A stretch of DNA of 64,000 bases, from contig JAEUPC010000202.1 of assembly GCA_016789865.1 (NCBI GenBank), positions 1 through 64,000 on the forward strand. Reading direction: 5' to 3'. Position numbers and translations under genes: made by a program. Of the stretch, positions 9,172 through 18,165 are shown in pieces; the first letter of the stretch is position 1; each line of letters opens with the position of its first letter. The notes below the pieces were generated by a model. It was not told the origin of the DNA, did no database searches, and saw only the letters and a program-made list of their open reading frames with translations. Origin of the DNA: Rubrivivax sp. (GTDB lineage Bacteria; Pseudomonadota; Gammaproteobacteria; Burkholderiales; Burkholderiaceae_C).

Positions 9172-10146
9172 ATGAGACGTCGCAGCACATTCGCCCTGGC
9201 CGCCGCGGCCTGGGCCGCGCTGGGCAGTGGCCCGGCCCGCGCGCAGGCCTGGCCGGCCAGGCCCATCAAGCTGATCGTGGGCTTTCCGCCCGGCGGCGGC
9301 ATCGACATCGTGGCGCGCAATCTGCAGCCCGGCCTGCAAGAGGCGCTGGGCCAGCCCGTCGTCATCGACTACAAGCCGGGCGCTGGGGGCCTGCTGGCCG
9401 CGGCGGAACTCGCGCGCACGCCGGCCGATGGCTACACGCTGCTGGTGGCCAACATCGGCCCCTTCGTGCTGAGCCCGTTGATGAAGCGCAGCCGCCCCTT
9501 CGAGCCCACGCGCGACTTCACCTGGGTCGGCCAGACCTCGGGCTCGGGCTTCATCGCGGCGGTGCCGGCCCAGCACCCGGCCGGCACGCTGAAGGAATTC
9601 GTCGACTGGGCGCGCGCCAACCCCGACAAGGCGAGCTATGCCTCGGGCGGCGTCGGTTCCATCACGCACCTGAACGGCGAGATGCTGAACCAGGCCGCCG
9701 GCCTGAAGCTGGTGCACGTGCCCTACAAGGGCTCGGCGCCGGCGGTCCAGGACCTGATCGGCGGTCAGGTGCAGTTGCTTGTGGACGTGGCCTCGGTGCT
9801 GGGGCCGCAGGTCCAGGCCGGCAAGCTGAAGGTCCTGTACGTCACCGAGCCGCAGCGCATGGCTGGCCTCCCGAACGTGCCCACGGCGCGCGAGGCCGGC
9901 TTCCCGGCGCTGGAGTCCACCGGCTGGCAAGGCCTGGTGGCGCCGCCCGGTCTGCCGCGCGAGGTGCTGCAGAAAGTGGCCGCCGCGCTCAAGACCACGC
10001 TCGCGCGGCCCGAGGTGCGCCAGCGCTTCGTGCAGACGGGCTCCAACCTCATCGAACGCGGGCCCGAGGAGTTCGCCGCGTTCATCGCGGCCGAGCTGCA
10101 GCGCTGGGAGCCGGTGATCAAGGCCTCGGGCGCCACGCTGGACTGA
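9172..10146 (+). CDS. Bug (TctC-type) periplasmic binding protein
   Basis: This 324-residue protein begins with a signal peptide (MRRRSTFALAAAAWAALGSGPARA, cleavage before QAW). The Bug signatures WPARPIKLIVGFPPGGGIDIVAR and KPGAGGLLAAAELART follow. Bug proteins bind small carboxylates such as tricarboxylates, aromatic acids or amino acids in the periplasm of Burkholderiales. Some feed TctAB tripartite transporters and many are orphans used in sensing. No tctAB genes are nearby. Its place inside a sugar ABC operon suggests it captures an acidic form of the same substrate, or helps sense it. This role is inference; the family assignment is clear. Confidence 0.9.
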   Translation: MRRRSTFALAAAAWAALGSGPARAQAWPARPIKLIVGFPPGGGIDIVARNLQPGLQEALGQPVVIDYKPGAGGLLAAAELARTPADGYTLLVANIGPFVLSPLMKRSRPFEPTRDFTWVGQTSGSGFIAAVPAQHPAGTLKEFVDWARANPDKASYASGGVGSITHLNGEMLNQAAGLKLVHVPYKGSAPAVQDLIGGQVQLLVDVASVLGPQVQAGKLKVLYVTEPQRMAGLPNVPTAREAGFPALESTGWQGLVAPPGLPREVLQKVAAALKTTLARPEVRQRFVQTGSNLIERGPEEFAAFIAAELQRWEPVIKASGATLD

Positions 10147-10244
10147 CCGATGTCGCGGCCGCCACTTCGTCGCCCTGCGCGCCCATCCACCGTTTGGGCG
10201 CAGGGTGCCTGCCACCCACCCATCCATCCACCAGGAGAGTTCCC

Positions 10245-11516
10245 ATGCGCAACCGAATGAGCCTGGCGCTGGCCACCGCCGCTTTGGCTTTGGGCCTGAG
10301 CTGCGTGCCGCTGGAGGCACTTGCGCAGACCAAGCTGCGCGTTTTCTCCGGCGGCCAGCAGCAGCGGCCCGACCTGATGAAGCGCCTGTTCGACGACTAC
10401 AGCAAGCGCAACCCCGGCGTCACGGTGGAGATCGAGACCGGCGGCGCCACCAGCGAGCTGCAGCGCCAGTACCTGAGCACCATCCTCAACGCCAAGGACC
10501 CGGCGATCGACCTGTACCTGATCGACATCGTCAACCCGGCGCAGTACTTCGGCGCCGGTTGGCTGGAGCCGCTGAACGCCTACCTGGGCGATGCGGCCGC
10601 CGCGATGAAACCCTACCTGCCGGTCTACGCCACCTCCAACGTGGTGGACGGCAAGATCGCCGCCATGCCGGCGTTTGCCGACGCGATGTTCATGTACTAC
10701 CGGCGCGACCTGCTCGACAAGCACAAGGTCGCCGAGCCGAAGACGTGGGATGAGCTGGCTGCGGCGGCGAAGAAGATCATGGCCGCGGAGGGCAACGCGA
10801 ACCTGCAGGGCCTGTCGATCCAGGGCGCGCCGATCGAGGGCGCGGTGTGCACCTTCCTGCTGCCGTACTGGAGCCAGGGCAAGGACTTCAACGACGCTGC
10901 CGGCCGCATGACGCTGGACAAGGGCAGCGCCGCCACGGGACTGAAGCAATGGCTGTCGCTGGTGGATGCGGGCGTCGTGAAGAAGAACGTCGCCGAAGTG
11001 AAGACCGGCGACACCGTCAACGAGTTCAAGGCCGGCCAGGTGATCTTCGCCATCAACTGGGGCTTCGCATTCGACCGCTTCAAGGACGATGCCGACTCGC
11101 AGGTGAAGGGCCGTGTAGGCGTGATGCCGCTGCCCGCCGTGGCCGGCGGCAAGAGCGCCACCTGCATCGGCGGCTGGCAGTGGGCGGTGAGCGCGTTCAG
11201 CAAGCACAAGGTCGAAGCCGCCAAGCTCGTGCGCTTCATGACCAGCCCCGAGGCGAGCAGGTTCCTCGCCGCCGAGGGCTCGCTGCTGCCCACCTATCAG
11301 GGCGTATACACCGACGCCGAAGTGGTGAAGGCGGTGCCGTGGTTCAAGGACGCGGCCAACGTCGTCATCGCCGGCAAGAGCCGCCCGATGAGCCGCGAGT
11401 ACGGGCAGGTGAGCGACATCATCCGCACCACCACCAGCGCGGTGCTGGCCCGCACGAAGTCGCCGGAAGAGGGCGTGGGTGAGATCGAAAGTCGCCTCAG
11501 GCGCGTGATGAGATGA
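10245..11516 (+). CDS. Sugar ABC transporter periplasmic substrate-binding protein (family 1)
   Basis: This 423-residue binding protein has a signal peptide (MRNRMSLALATAALALGLSC...ALAQ) and the family 1 (MalE/UgpB-like) fold. Markers are TKLRVFSGGQQQRPDLMKRLFDDYSKRNPGVTVEIETGG at the N-terminus, a DLYLIDIV strand, and the C-terminal block FMTSPEASRFLAAEGSLLPTY. The ATG at 10245 is chosen because AGGAGAG lies six bases upstream and the signal peptide begins there. It would deliver a sugar or oligosaccharide to the permeases at 11.6-13.4 kb. It is separated from them by a 131-base gap containing a repeat element. Confidence 0.92.
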   Translation: MRNRMSLALATAALALGLSCVPLEALAQTKLRVFSGGQQQRPDLMKRLFDDYSKRNPGVTVEIETGGATSELQRQYLSTILNAKDPAIDLYLIDIVNPAQYFGAGWLEPLNAYLGDAAAAMKPYLPVYATSNVVDGKIAAMPAFADAMFMYYRRDLLDKHKVAEPKTWDELAAAAKKIMAAEGNANLQGLSIQGAPIEGAVCTFLLPYWSQGKDFNDAAGRMTLDKGSAATGLKQWLSLVDAGVVKKNVAEVKTGDTVNEFKAGQVIFAINWGFAFDRFKDDADSQVKGRVGVMPLPAVAGGKSATCIGGWQWAVSAFSKHKVEAAKLVRFMTSPEASRFLAAEGSLLPTYQGVYTDAEVVKAVPWFKDAANVVIAGKSRPMSREYGQVSDIIRTTTSAVLARTKSPEEGVGEIESRLRRVMR

Positions 11517-11520
11517 GCCC

Positions 11521-11630
11521 CCAAGCCTGGGCTTGGTGCCCCCGAGCTCGCTGGCGCTCGCGACCCCTCGAGGGGGCTCTTGCTGCGGACCGGCGGAGCC
11601 GGATCCGCGCAAGGCACTTGGCTGGGGCGG
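11521..11630. repeat. Dispersed CTCGAG-centred intergenic repeat
   Basis: The gap between binding protein and first permease holds CCAAGCC/GGCTTGG arms (11521-11536), the palindrome CCCCTCGAGGGG (11564-11575) and a partly self-complementary CGGACCGGCGGAGCCGGATCCG stretch. The core matches the element in the suyA-suyB gap. Sitting between binding protein and permease genes, it may stabilise the upstream mRNA, as REP hairpins do after malE-like genes. Confidence 0.55.
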
Positions 11631-11647
11631 CTTGAAGGGTCGCTGAC

Positions 11648-12562
11648 GTGAGTGCGCTTCTAACCCGCCTGCGCGACCCGAGCGAGAAGACGCTCGGCGT
11701 GCTGCTGCTCGCGCCGGCCTTCGCGCTGCTGGCGCTGATCGTCGTCTACCCGATCGGCAAGCTCATCTTCAACAGCTTCTTCGATCTGCGGCTTTCCGGC
11801 GGCGGGGGTGCGAAGTTCGTCGGCTGGGAGAACTACGCGCTGGTGCTTGCCGACAAGGACTTCTGGCACGCCACGAAGAACACCGTGCTCATCACGCTCA
11901 TCACCGTGCCCGGCGCGTTGGTGGTGGGCCTCGGGCTGGCGCTGCTGGCGAACCTGCCGTTCAAGCGCATGGGCCTGCCGATGTGGCCGGTGCGGCTGGC
12001 GCTGCTGCTGCCATGGGCGTTGCCGCTGGCTTTCGCGGGGCTGATCTTCGCGTGGTTCTTCCACACCGAGTACGGCGTGGTCAACGACGTGCTGCGGCGA
12101 GCGGGCCTCGTTTCCACCACCGAGCCGGCGATGTGGCTGCTGCGCCCGGGCTGGGCGTTCGCGGCCATCTGCATCACCATCATCTGGAAGACCAGCAGCT
12201 TCATGGCGCTCATCCTGCTGGCTGGGCTGCAGATGATCCCGCGCTCGCTGTACGAGGCGGCGGAGGTCGATGGCGCCAGCCGCTGGCAGCAGTTCTGGCA
12301 GATCACCATTCCGATGCTGATGCCCAGCATCATCGTGGCGCTGATCTTCCGCACCATCACCGCGCTGCAGACCTTCGACATCCCCTACACGATGACCAAG
12401 GGCGGCCCCGGCAACGCTACCGAAACGCTGGCGATGCTGATCCACAAGACCACCATCGAGTACCTCGACGTGGGCTACGGCTCGACGATGGCGGTGTGCA
12501 TGTTCGTGCTGTCGCTCGGGGTGACGGCGATGTACCTCAAGCGCATCGGGCAGCAGGCATGA
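11648..12562 (+). CDS. Sugar ABC transporter permease (MalF/UgpA type)
   Basis: This 304-residue inner-membrane permease has about six transmembrane helices. The first is TLGVLLLAPAFALLALIVVYPIGKLIF. The cytoplasmic EAA loop reads EAAEVDGASRWQQFWQITIPML, which docks with the UgpC-type ATPase. A GTG at 11648 begins the frame (VSALLTRLRDPSEK). It pairs with the next permease, whose ATG overlaps this stop by four bases, implying coupled translation of the two halves. Confidence 0.92.
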   Translation: MSALLTRLRDPSEKTLGVLLLAPAFALLALIVVYPIGKLIFNSFFDLRLSGGGGAKFVGWENYALVLADKDFWHATKNTVLITLITVPGALVVGLGLALLANLPFKRMGLPMWPVRLALLLPWALPLAFAGLIFAWFFHTEYGVVNDVLRRAGLVSTTEPAMWLLRPGWAFAAICITIIWKTSSFMALILLAGLQMIPRSLYEAAEVDGASRWQQFWQITIPMLMPSIIVALIFRTITALQTFDIPYTMTKGGPGNATETLAMLIHKTTIEYLDVGYGSTMAVCMFVLSLGVTAMYLKRIGQQA

Positions 12563-13443
12563 ACGCGCCGGCTCCCGCCGCGGCGCCCGGCAACGCACCG
12601 CTGAGCACCGGCGCCGAGGCCGGGCTGCGGGCGCGCGCGCTCACCTGGCTGGCCGCGGGCATCGTGGTGCTCAACGGCTTCTTCCCGGCGGTGTGGATCC
12701 TGCTGACTTCGCTGAAGACCGAGACCGAGCTCGTCAGCAAGCCCATCACCTGGTGGCCCGATGCGCCCTCGCTCGCCAACTATGCGCAGGCGTTCACCCA
12801 CCAGCCGCTGTTGAAGTACCTGGGCAACAGCGCGCTGGTGGCCCTGGGCTCGACGGTCGTGTCGCTGTTCGTCGCGGCGCTGGCCGCGTATGCGATTGCG
12901 CGGCTGAACCTCAGGCGCCGGCAGCTGATCCTCACCTGCATCGTGGCCAGCAGCATGTTCCCGCTGGTGACGCTGCTGGTGCCGATCTTCGAGACGATGC
13001 GCCAGCTCGGCCTGCTCAACACCTACACCGCGCTGATCCTGCCCTACACGGTGCTGAACCTGCCGGTGTGCACGCTGGTGCTGGTGGGCTTCTTCCAGAG
13101 CATTCCGAGAGACCTGGAGAACGCCGCGATGATCGACGGCTGCACGCGCCTGGGCGCGCTGTGGCGCGTGGTGGTGCCGCTGGCCGCGCCGGGCGTGTTC
13201 ACCGCCGGCATCCTGGCGTTCGTGAACGCGTGGGACGAGTTCCTGCTCGCGCTGAGCCTGAACTCCAACGCCGCCATGCGCACGGTGCCGGTGGGCATCA
13301 CGCTGTACCAGGGCGAGTTCACGTTCCCGTGGCCGATCATCTCCGCCGCGCTCATCGTGGCCATCGTGCCGGTAGCGGTGTTGATCGCTCTCTTCCAGGA
13401 GCGCGTGGTGGGCGGGCTCACGCAGGGCGGACTGAAAGGATGA
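12559..13443 (+). CDS. Sugar ABC transporter permease (MalG/UgpE type)
   Basis: This 294-residue inner-membrane permease, the partner of the preceding one, starts at an ATGA overlap. The N-terminus is a Pro/Ala-rich cytoplasmic tail (about 1-25). About six helices follow, and the EAA loop ENAAMIDGCTRLGALWRVVVPLAAPG is clear. The C-terminal FQERVVGGLTQGGLKG is the standard end of this family (FQRYFVRGLTAGAVKG-like). Together with the UgpC ATPase and the binding protein it completes one CUT1 importer. Confidence 0.92.
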   Translation: MNAPAPAAAPGNAPLSTGAEAGLRARALTWLAAGIVVLNGFFPAVWILLTSLKTETELVSKPITWWPDAPSLANYAQAFTHQPLLKYLGNSALVALGSTVVSLFVAALAAYAIARLNLRRRQLILTCIVASSMFPLVTLLVPIFETMRQLGLLNTYTALILPYTVLNLPVCTLVLVGFFQSIPRDLENAAMIDGCTRLGALWRVVVPLAAPGVFTAGILAFVNAWDEFLLALSLNSNAAMRTVPVGITLYQGEFTFPWPIISAALIVAIVPVAVLIALFQERVVGGLTQGGLKG

Positions 13444-13450
13444 ACGGTCA

Positions 13451-14602
13451 GTGAGCAACACCATCCGCTACGGCATCATCGGCTGCGGCAGCATGGGCCG
13501 CGAGCACATCGAGAACCTGTATGCGATGGGCGCGGGCGTGGCGGTGACAGCCATCGCCGACCCGCACGCGCCCAGCCGCGAAGCGACGCTTGCGCTGGCG
13601 CGCACGGCGCAAGACCGCCCGCAGGCCTTCGCCGACCACCGCGAGCTGCTGCAAAGCGGCCTTTGCGATGCGGTGGTGATCGCCACGCCCAACTTCACGC
13701 ATGCGGCGATGCTGCGCGATGCACTGGCCGCCGACGTGCACATCCTGGTCGAGAAGCCGCTGGTCACGCGCATCGAAGATGGGCTCGAACTGATCGAGCG
13801 CGAACGCATGCGCGACAAAGGGCGTGGCAAGCTGGTTTGGGTGGCGCAGGAGTACCGCTACATGCCGCCGGTGGCCGAACTCGTGCGCCTGGCGCACGAG
13901 GGCGCCGCGGGGCGCATCCAGCAGGTTTCCATCCGCGAACACCGCGAACCGTTCTATCCGAAGGTGGGCGACTGGAACCGCTTTTCCGCCAACACCGGCG
14001 GCACGCTGGTGGAAAAGTGCTGCCACTACTTCAACCTGATGGAACTCATCCTGCGCGAGCAGCCCGTGAGCGTGTTCGCCAGCGGCGGGCAGCGGGTGAA
14101 CCACCTCGACGAGAGCTACGGGGGGCCTAACGGACCGCGGCGGCCCGACATCCTCGATAGCGCCTTCGCGGTGCTCGACTACCCCAGCGGCGCGCGTGCG
14201 CTGCTCGACCTGTGCATGTTCGCCGAGAACACGGTGGACAACGAGCACATCACGGTCGTGGGCGACGAGGGCAAGCTCGAGAGCCTGCTGCCCAGCCTCA
14301 CGCTGCGCCATGGCCGGCGCGAAGACTGGGGCCGCCGCCAGGCCTGGGGCCAGCCCTCGGGCACCGGCAAGGGCGTGAGCGTGCGGCGCGTGTGGGACAC
14401 GAGCATCAAGTACGCCGGCCACCACTTTGGCGCGAGCTACATCGAGCACCAGCGCTTCGCTGCTGCCATCCGTGAAGGACGGCCGGCGGAGATCGGCCTG
14501 GCCGAAGGCCTGCGCGCGGTGGCCGTGGGCCTGGCCTCGCACAGGAGCATCGACGAGCGGCGCGTGGTGGCGATAAGCGAGGTGCTGCCGCAGGGGGTGT
14601 GA
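13451..14602 (+). CDS. Gfo/Idh/MocA-family NAD(P)-dependent sugar dehydrogenase
   Basis: This 383-residue oxidoreductase has the N-terminal Rossmann motif GIIGCGSMG (8-16) and the family lysine in EKPLVT (101-103). The C-terminal Gfo/Idh fold includes the GGTLVEKCCHYFNLM segment that lines the active site. It likely oxidises the imported sugar at C1 (to a lactone) or an inositol/glucoside-type hydroxyl, feeding the operon's dehydratase. It begins at GTG, 7 bases after the permease stop, as the last gene of the operon. No lactonase is present in the unit, so hydrolysis would be spontaneous or encoded elsewhere. Confidence 0.88.
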   Translation: MSNTIRYGIIGCGSMGREHIENLYAMGAGVAVTAIADPHAPSREATLALARTAQDRPQAFADHRELLQSGLCDAVVIATPNFTHAAMLRDALAADVHILVEKPLVTRIEDGLELIERERMRDKGRGKLVWVAQEYRYMPPVAELVRLAHEGAAGRIQQVSIREHREPFYPKVGDWNRFSANTGGTLVEKCCHYFNLMELILREQPVSVFASGGQRVNHLDESYGGPNGPRRPDILDSAFAVLDYPSGARALLDLCMFAENTVDNEHITVVGDEGKLESLLPSLTLRHGRREDWGRRQAWGQPSGTGKGVSVRRVWDTSIKYAGHHFGASYIEHQRFAAAIREGRPAEIGLAEGLRAVAVGLASHRSIDERRVVAISEVLPQGV

Positions 14603-14695
14603 GGCGAGTCGCCCGGGCGTCACGGGCCGCGCATCGTGCCCGGTGGTGCCGCCCGCTGGCCCGGGCTCGGCGCTGGCAGATCGGCTGTCAGCCCT

Positions 14696-15601
14696 TTACA
14701 GGCCCGGCAACGCCAGCTGGTCCACCGCTCGCTGCGCCTCGGCCGACTGCTTGCGCCACACCAGACACACCGGTGTGGGCTCGGGGCCGATCGTCACGGG
14801 CAGGATCGAGGTTCCATGCCCGCTGTGCAGCGCGGCCGAGTGGGCACAACAGGTGAGCAGTTCGGTGTGGGCCACCACCGACAGGCTGTAGAAGAACGAC
14901 GGCGACTCCACCACGGGCGCGGGTGGCGCCAGGCCGCGCCGCAGGAACGCGTCGACCAGGGCCACCCGGGTGGTGGACTGCGTGGGCGGCAGGATCCATG
15001 GCCAGTTCAGCAGCTCGGCCAGCGGCACGCTGCGCCGGCCGGCCAGCGCGTGGCTGCGGGCCGCCACCACCGACAGGCTGCCCTCGTACAGCACGCGTTG
15101 GGCCAGCCCGTGGATGGCGGGTGTGCCCGCCGCGTGGCGCGGCAGCCGCCCCAGCATGAGGTCGATCTCGCCGTGAAGCAGGCGCTGCAGGAGCTCGTCT
15201 GCGCTGCCGTCCACCAGCTGCACACGCCAGGCGGTTGGCCCCGTGACCAGGCGCTTCACGATGCTCGGCAGCACGGTGGTGGTGGTGTGAGGGAAAGCCC
15301 CCAGCCGCAGCACCGGGCTGCCTGCGCCTTGCAGGGTCGAGTCCATCGCGCCCACTTCGCCCAGCACCGTCTGGCAGCGCGGCAGGAGCGCGCGGCCTTC
15401 GGCAGTGAGCGCCATGCCGCGGCCCTGGCGGCGGAACAGCTTGGTGCCGAACAGGCCCTCGATCTCCTTGAGCATCATGCTAGCGGCCGAGGGTGTCATC
15501 GCCAGATGTTCGGCCGTGGCCGCCAGCGAGCCCAGCTGCGCCAGCAGGCCGACAAAGCGCAGTTGCTTGACGCGCAGCTGGTCCAGTCGCGGTGCGCTCA
15601 T
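14696..15601 (-). CDS. LysR-family transcriptional regulator
   Basis: This 301-residue regulator has the winged helix-turn-helix at about 5-65 (LRFVGLLAQLGSLAATAEHLAMTPSAASMMLKEIE) and a LysR effector domain at about 90-295. The ATG at 15601 (MSAPRLDQLRVKQ) is preferred over a TTG at 15616. It is divergent from a Bug-sulfatase-porin unit. The shared 112-base gap contains CTGAG-N6-CTCAG (15651-15666), so it probably activates that unit in response to its substrate. Adjacent Bug and LysR genes are common in Burkholderiales. The inducer is unknown. Confidence 0.9.
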   Translation of the reverse strand: MSAPRLDQLRVKQLRFVGLLAQLGSLAATAEHLAMTPSAASMMLKEIEGLFGTKLFRRQGRGMALTAEGRALLPRCQTVLGEVGAMDSTLQGAGSPVLRLGAFPHTTTTVLPSIVKRLVTGPTAWRVQLVDGSADELLQRLLHGEIDLMLGRLPRHAAGTPAIHGLAQRVLYEGSLSVVAARSHALAGRRSVPLAELLNWPWILPPTQSTTRVALVDAFLRRGLAPPAPVVESPSFFYSLSVVAHTELLTCCAHSAALHSGHGTSILPVTIGPEPTPVCLVWRKQSAEAQRAVDQLALPGL

Positions 15602-15607
15602 CGGGGT

Positions 15608-15666
15608 AACCCTCAATGCTCAGGGAGAGCTGATGTTAGGGTTTGAAAGACTGAGCCCACACTCAG
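15608..15666. promoter_or_regulatory. LysR/Bug divergent control region with two inverted repeats
   Basis: Two inverted repeats are seen between the LysR gene (start 15601) and the Bug gene (start 15714). Wide-spaced AACCCT (15608-15613) faces AGGGTT (15638-15643). Compact CTGAG-CCCACA-CTCAG spans 15651-15666 and resembles a LysR box (interrupted dyad with a T...A core). The compact site is the better candidate for regulator binding. Confidence 0.5.
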
Positions 15667-15713
15667 GTTGCGCTCCTACAGTCCAGGATCTTTTTTCGAG
15701 CCTGGAGAGAGCC

Positions 15714-16724
15714 ATGTCCACCAATCGATCGTCGCGGGCGCGACGGCGGGCGCTGTTGTCGCTGCGGGGGCTCGTGGCCCTGGTGTGGATGGTTGCGCTG
15801 ACATCGGCACCCGCCATGGGCTGGGCCCAGAGCTGGCCCGGCAAGGCCGTGACGCTGGTGGTGCCGTTTCCGCCCGGAGGCTCCAACGACGTGGCTGCGC
15901 GCGTGGTGGCCGAGAGCGCGCGCAAGCGCCTGGGCCAGCCGGTGGTGGTGGACAACAAGCCTGGGGCCAACGGCGCGCTGGGTGTCGATGCGGTGCTGCG
16001 CGCGCCCAAGGACCACCACACCTTCCTGGTAGCGTCTGACTCGGTCTCGCTGCTGCCGTTGTTCAGGGCTACGCCCTGGGACCTGGGCAAGTCGTTCACG
16101 CCCGTGGCGGTGCTCTCCACGCAGCCAATCGTGGTGGTGACGGCCGCGTCCTCGGGCCTGAAGACGATGCAGGACCTGCAGGCCCGCGCGCGCGGCAAGC
16201 CCGACCAGGTGCCCTACGCCAGCTCGGGGCAGGGCTCGATCCAGCACCTGGTGGGCGAGCTGTTTGCGCACAACCTGGGCATCAACCTGCTGCACATCCC
16301 GTACAAGGGCGGTGGCCAGGCGGTCACCGATGTCATCGCAGGCCAGGTCACGGTGGCCGTGCTCGGCGCGGCGGCGGTTCTGCCGCACATCAAGTCGGGC
16401 AAGCTGGTGGCGCTGGCGGTCAGCACACGCCAGCGCTCACCCATGTTGCCCGACACCCCCACGCTGGCCGAAAGTGGCGCGGGCGACATCGACGTGCCGC
16501 AGTGGTCGGCGCTGTTTGCCGTGCAAGACACCCCGGCTGCCGTGATGGCGCAGCTGCGTCGCAGCGTCGAGGACAGCCTGGCCGAGCCGTCTGTGAAGCA
16601 GCAGTTGCTGAACCTGTCGATGGAAACCGTGGTCACCACGCCGCAGGCCTTCCAGCAGCGCATGCTGCAAGACCGCGAGCGCTGGGCGCGGCTGGTCAAG
16701 GACCGCAAGATCTCGCTGGATTGA
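15714..16724 (+). CDS. Bug (TctC-type) periplasmic binding protein
   Basis: This 336-residue protein carries an N-terminal secretion signal (RRALLSLRGLVALVWMVALTSAPAMGWAQ). Canonical Bug motifs are WPGKAVTLVVPFPPGGSNDVAARVV, NKPGANGALGVDAVLRA and LLHIPYKGGGQAVTDVIAGQV. ATG 15714 follows GGAGAGA at 15704-15710. It is the first gene of the LysR-divergent unit, 4 bases before the sulfatase. That close spacing suggests that the ligand it captures is, or relates to, the sulfatase substrate. No TctAB-type membrane genes occur in the window. Confidence 0.92.
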   Translation: MSTNRSSRARRRALLSLRGLVALVWMVALTSAPAMGWAQSWPGKAVTLVVPFPPGGSNDVAARVVAESARKRLGQPVVVDNKPGANGALGVDAVLRAPKDHHTFLVASDSVSLLPLFRATPWDLGKSFTPVAVLSTQPIVVVTAASSGLKTMQDLQARARGKPDQVPYASSGQGSIQHLVGELFAHNLGINLLHIPYKGGGQAVTDVIAGQVTVAVLGAAAVLPHIKSGKLVALAVSTRQRSPMLPDTPTLAESGAGDIDVPQWSALFAVQDTPAAVMAQLRRSVEDSLAEPSVKQQLLNLSMETVVTTPQAFQQRMLQDRERWARLVKDRKISLD

Positions 16725-16728
16725 CGCA

Positions 16729-18123
16729 GTGCAGGCGAATCACCCGCACGCCGACAAGCGCCCGCACATCGTGCTGGTGCTGGCCGACAACCTGGGCTGG
16801 GGCGAACTGGGCTGCTACGGCGGCGGTGCCTTGCGCGGCGCGCCCACGCCGCGCATCGATGCCCTGGCCCGCCAGGGCCTGAAGTGCCTGAACTTCAACG
16901 TCGAAAGCGACTGCGTGCCCACGCGCTCGGCGCTGATGACGGGCCGCCACCCGATCCGCACCGGTGCGCTGCAGTCCGTGCCGGCCGGCCTGCCGCAAGG
17001 CATCCACCCCTGGGAACGCACGCTGCCGCAGGTGCTGAAGGAAGCCGGCTATGCCACCGGCATGTTCGGCAAGTGGCACCTGGGCGACCGCGAAGGGCGC
17101 TACCCACACCAGCGTGGATTCGACGAGTGGTATGGCATCCCGCGCACCACCAACGAGACGCTGTTTGCCAGCTCGCCCGGCTTCGACCCCGCGGTGGTGG
17201 AGTTGCCGCAGGTGATGGAAGGTTTGGCCGGCCAGCCTGCGCGCAACGTCGCCGAGTACGACCTCGCTAAGCGCCGCCTGATCGACAGTGAATTGACTGA
17301 ACGCGCCATCGGCTTCATGCACCGGCACGCGGGCGGCGCGCAGCCGTTCTTCCTGTATGTGCCACTCACGCACCTGCACTTTCCGACGCTACCGCACCCG
17401 GACTTTGCGGGCCGCAGCGGGGTGGGCGACTTCGCCGATTCGATGATCGAGATGGACCACCGTGTCGGCCAGCTGATCGACGCGGTGCAGGCGCTAGGCG
17501 TCGAAGAGGACACGCTGTTCATCTTCGCCAGCGACAACGGCCCCGAGTTCCGCCGGCCCTGGCGTGGCACCGCCGGCCCCTGGACCGGCACCTACCACAC
17601 GGCCATGGAAGGCGGCCTGCGCGTGCCGCTGATCGTGCGCTGGCCCGGGCGCGTGGCCGGCGATGCCGCCAGCGACGACATCGTGCATGTCACCGACCTC
17701 TACACCACCCTCGTGGCCGCGGCCGGCGGGGTGCTGCCCCATGACCGGCCCGTCGACGGCATCAACCAACTGGCCTGGTGGACGGGTGCCCAGCCGCACT
17801 CGGCCCGCGAGGGCTTTCTCTTCTACATCAAGAGCGAATTGCGGGCCGCCAAGTGGCGGCACTGGAAGCTGCACTACGTCTACGAGAGCGAACCCAACCA
17901 CGGCACGCGTCACCTCGAGACACCCTGGCTCTTCAACATCAAGCGCGACCCGAAAGAAGAAACCGACGCGGCGATGGAAGACGGCTGGGTGCGCGGCCCG
18001 ATGCGGCGCATGGTGCTGGCGTTCGAGCAGTCGCTGCGCGAGCACCCGCCCATCGCGCCCGGCGCCCCCGACGAGTTCGATCCCGCCGCCGTTTCCGCAC
18101 GCCCCGCCACCCAGGCGCGCTGA
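16729..18123 (+). CDS. Type I arylsulfatase (formylglycine-dependent)
   Basis: This 464-residue sulfatase has the formylglycine motif CVPTRSALMTGR, with Cys62 as the residue to be oxidised. N-terminal ADNLGWGELGCYGGG and later FASDNGPE hold the metal ligands, and KWHLG is conserved. It starts at GTG 16729, 4 bases after the Bug gene. It shows no signal peptide, so hydrolysis of a sulfate ester probably occurs in the cytoplasm after uptake. That is unusual next to a porin and a periplasmic binding protein. It needs a formylglycine-generating or anaerobic maturase encoded elsewhere. Substrate unknown. Confidence 0.9.
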   Translation: MQANHPHADKRPHIVLVLADNLGWGELGCYGGGALRGAPTPRIDALARQGLKCLNFNVESDCVPTRSALMTGRHPIRTGALQSVPAGLPQGIHPWERTLPQVLKEAGYATGMFGKWHLGDREGRYPHQRGFDEWYGIPRTTNETLFASSPGFDPAVVELPQVMEGLAGQPARNVAEYDLAKRRLIDSELTERAIGFMHRHAGGAQPFFLYVPLTHLHFPTLPHPDFAGRSGVGDFADSMIEMDHRVGQLIDAVQALGVEEDTLFIFASDNGPEFRRPWRGTAGPWTGTYHTAMEGGLRVPLIVRWPGRVAGDAASDDIVHVTDLYTTLVAAAGGVLPHDRPVDGINQLAWWTGAQPHSAREGFLFYIKSELRAAKWRHWKLHYVYESEPNHGTRHLETPWLFNIKRDPKEETDAAMEDGWVRGPMRRMVLAFEQSLREHPPIAPGAPDEFDPAAVSARPATQAR

Positions 18124-18165
18124 ACCCTGCCCCCGCAAGACCCCACCTTCGCCGGACCACCGACC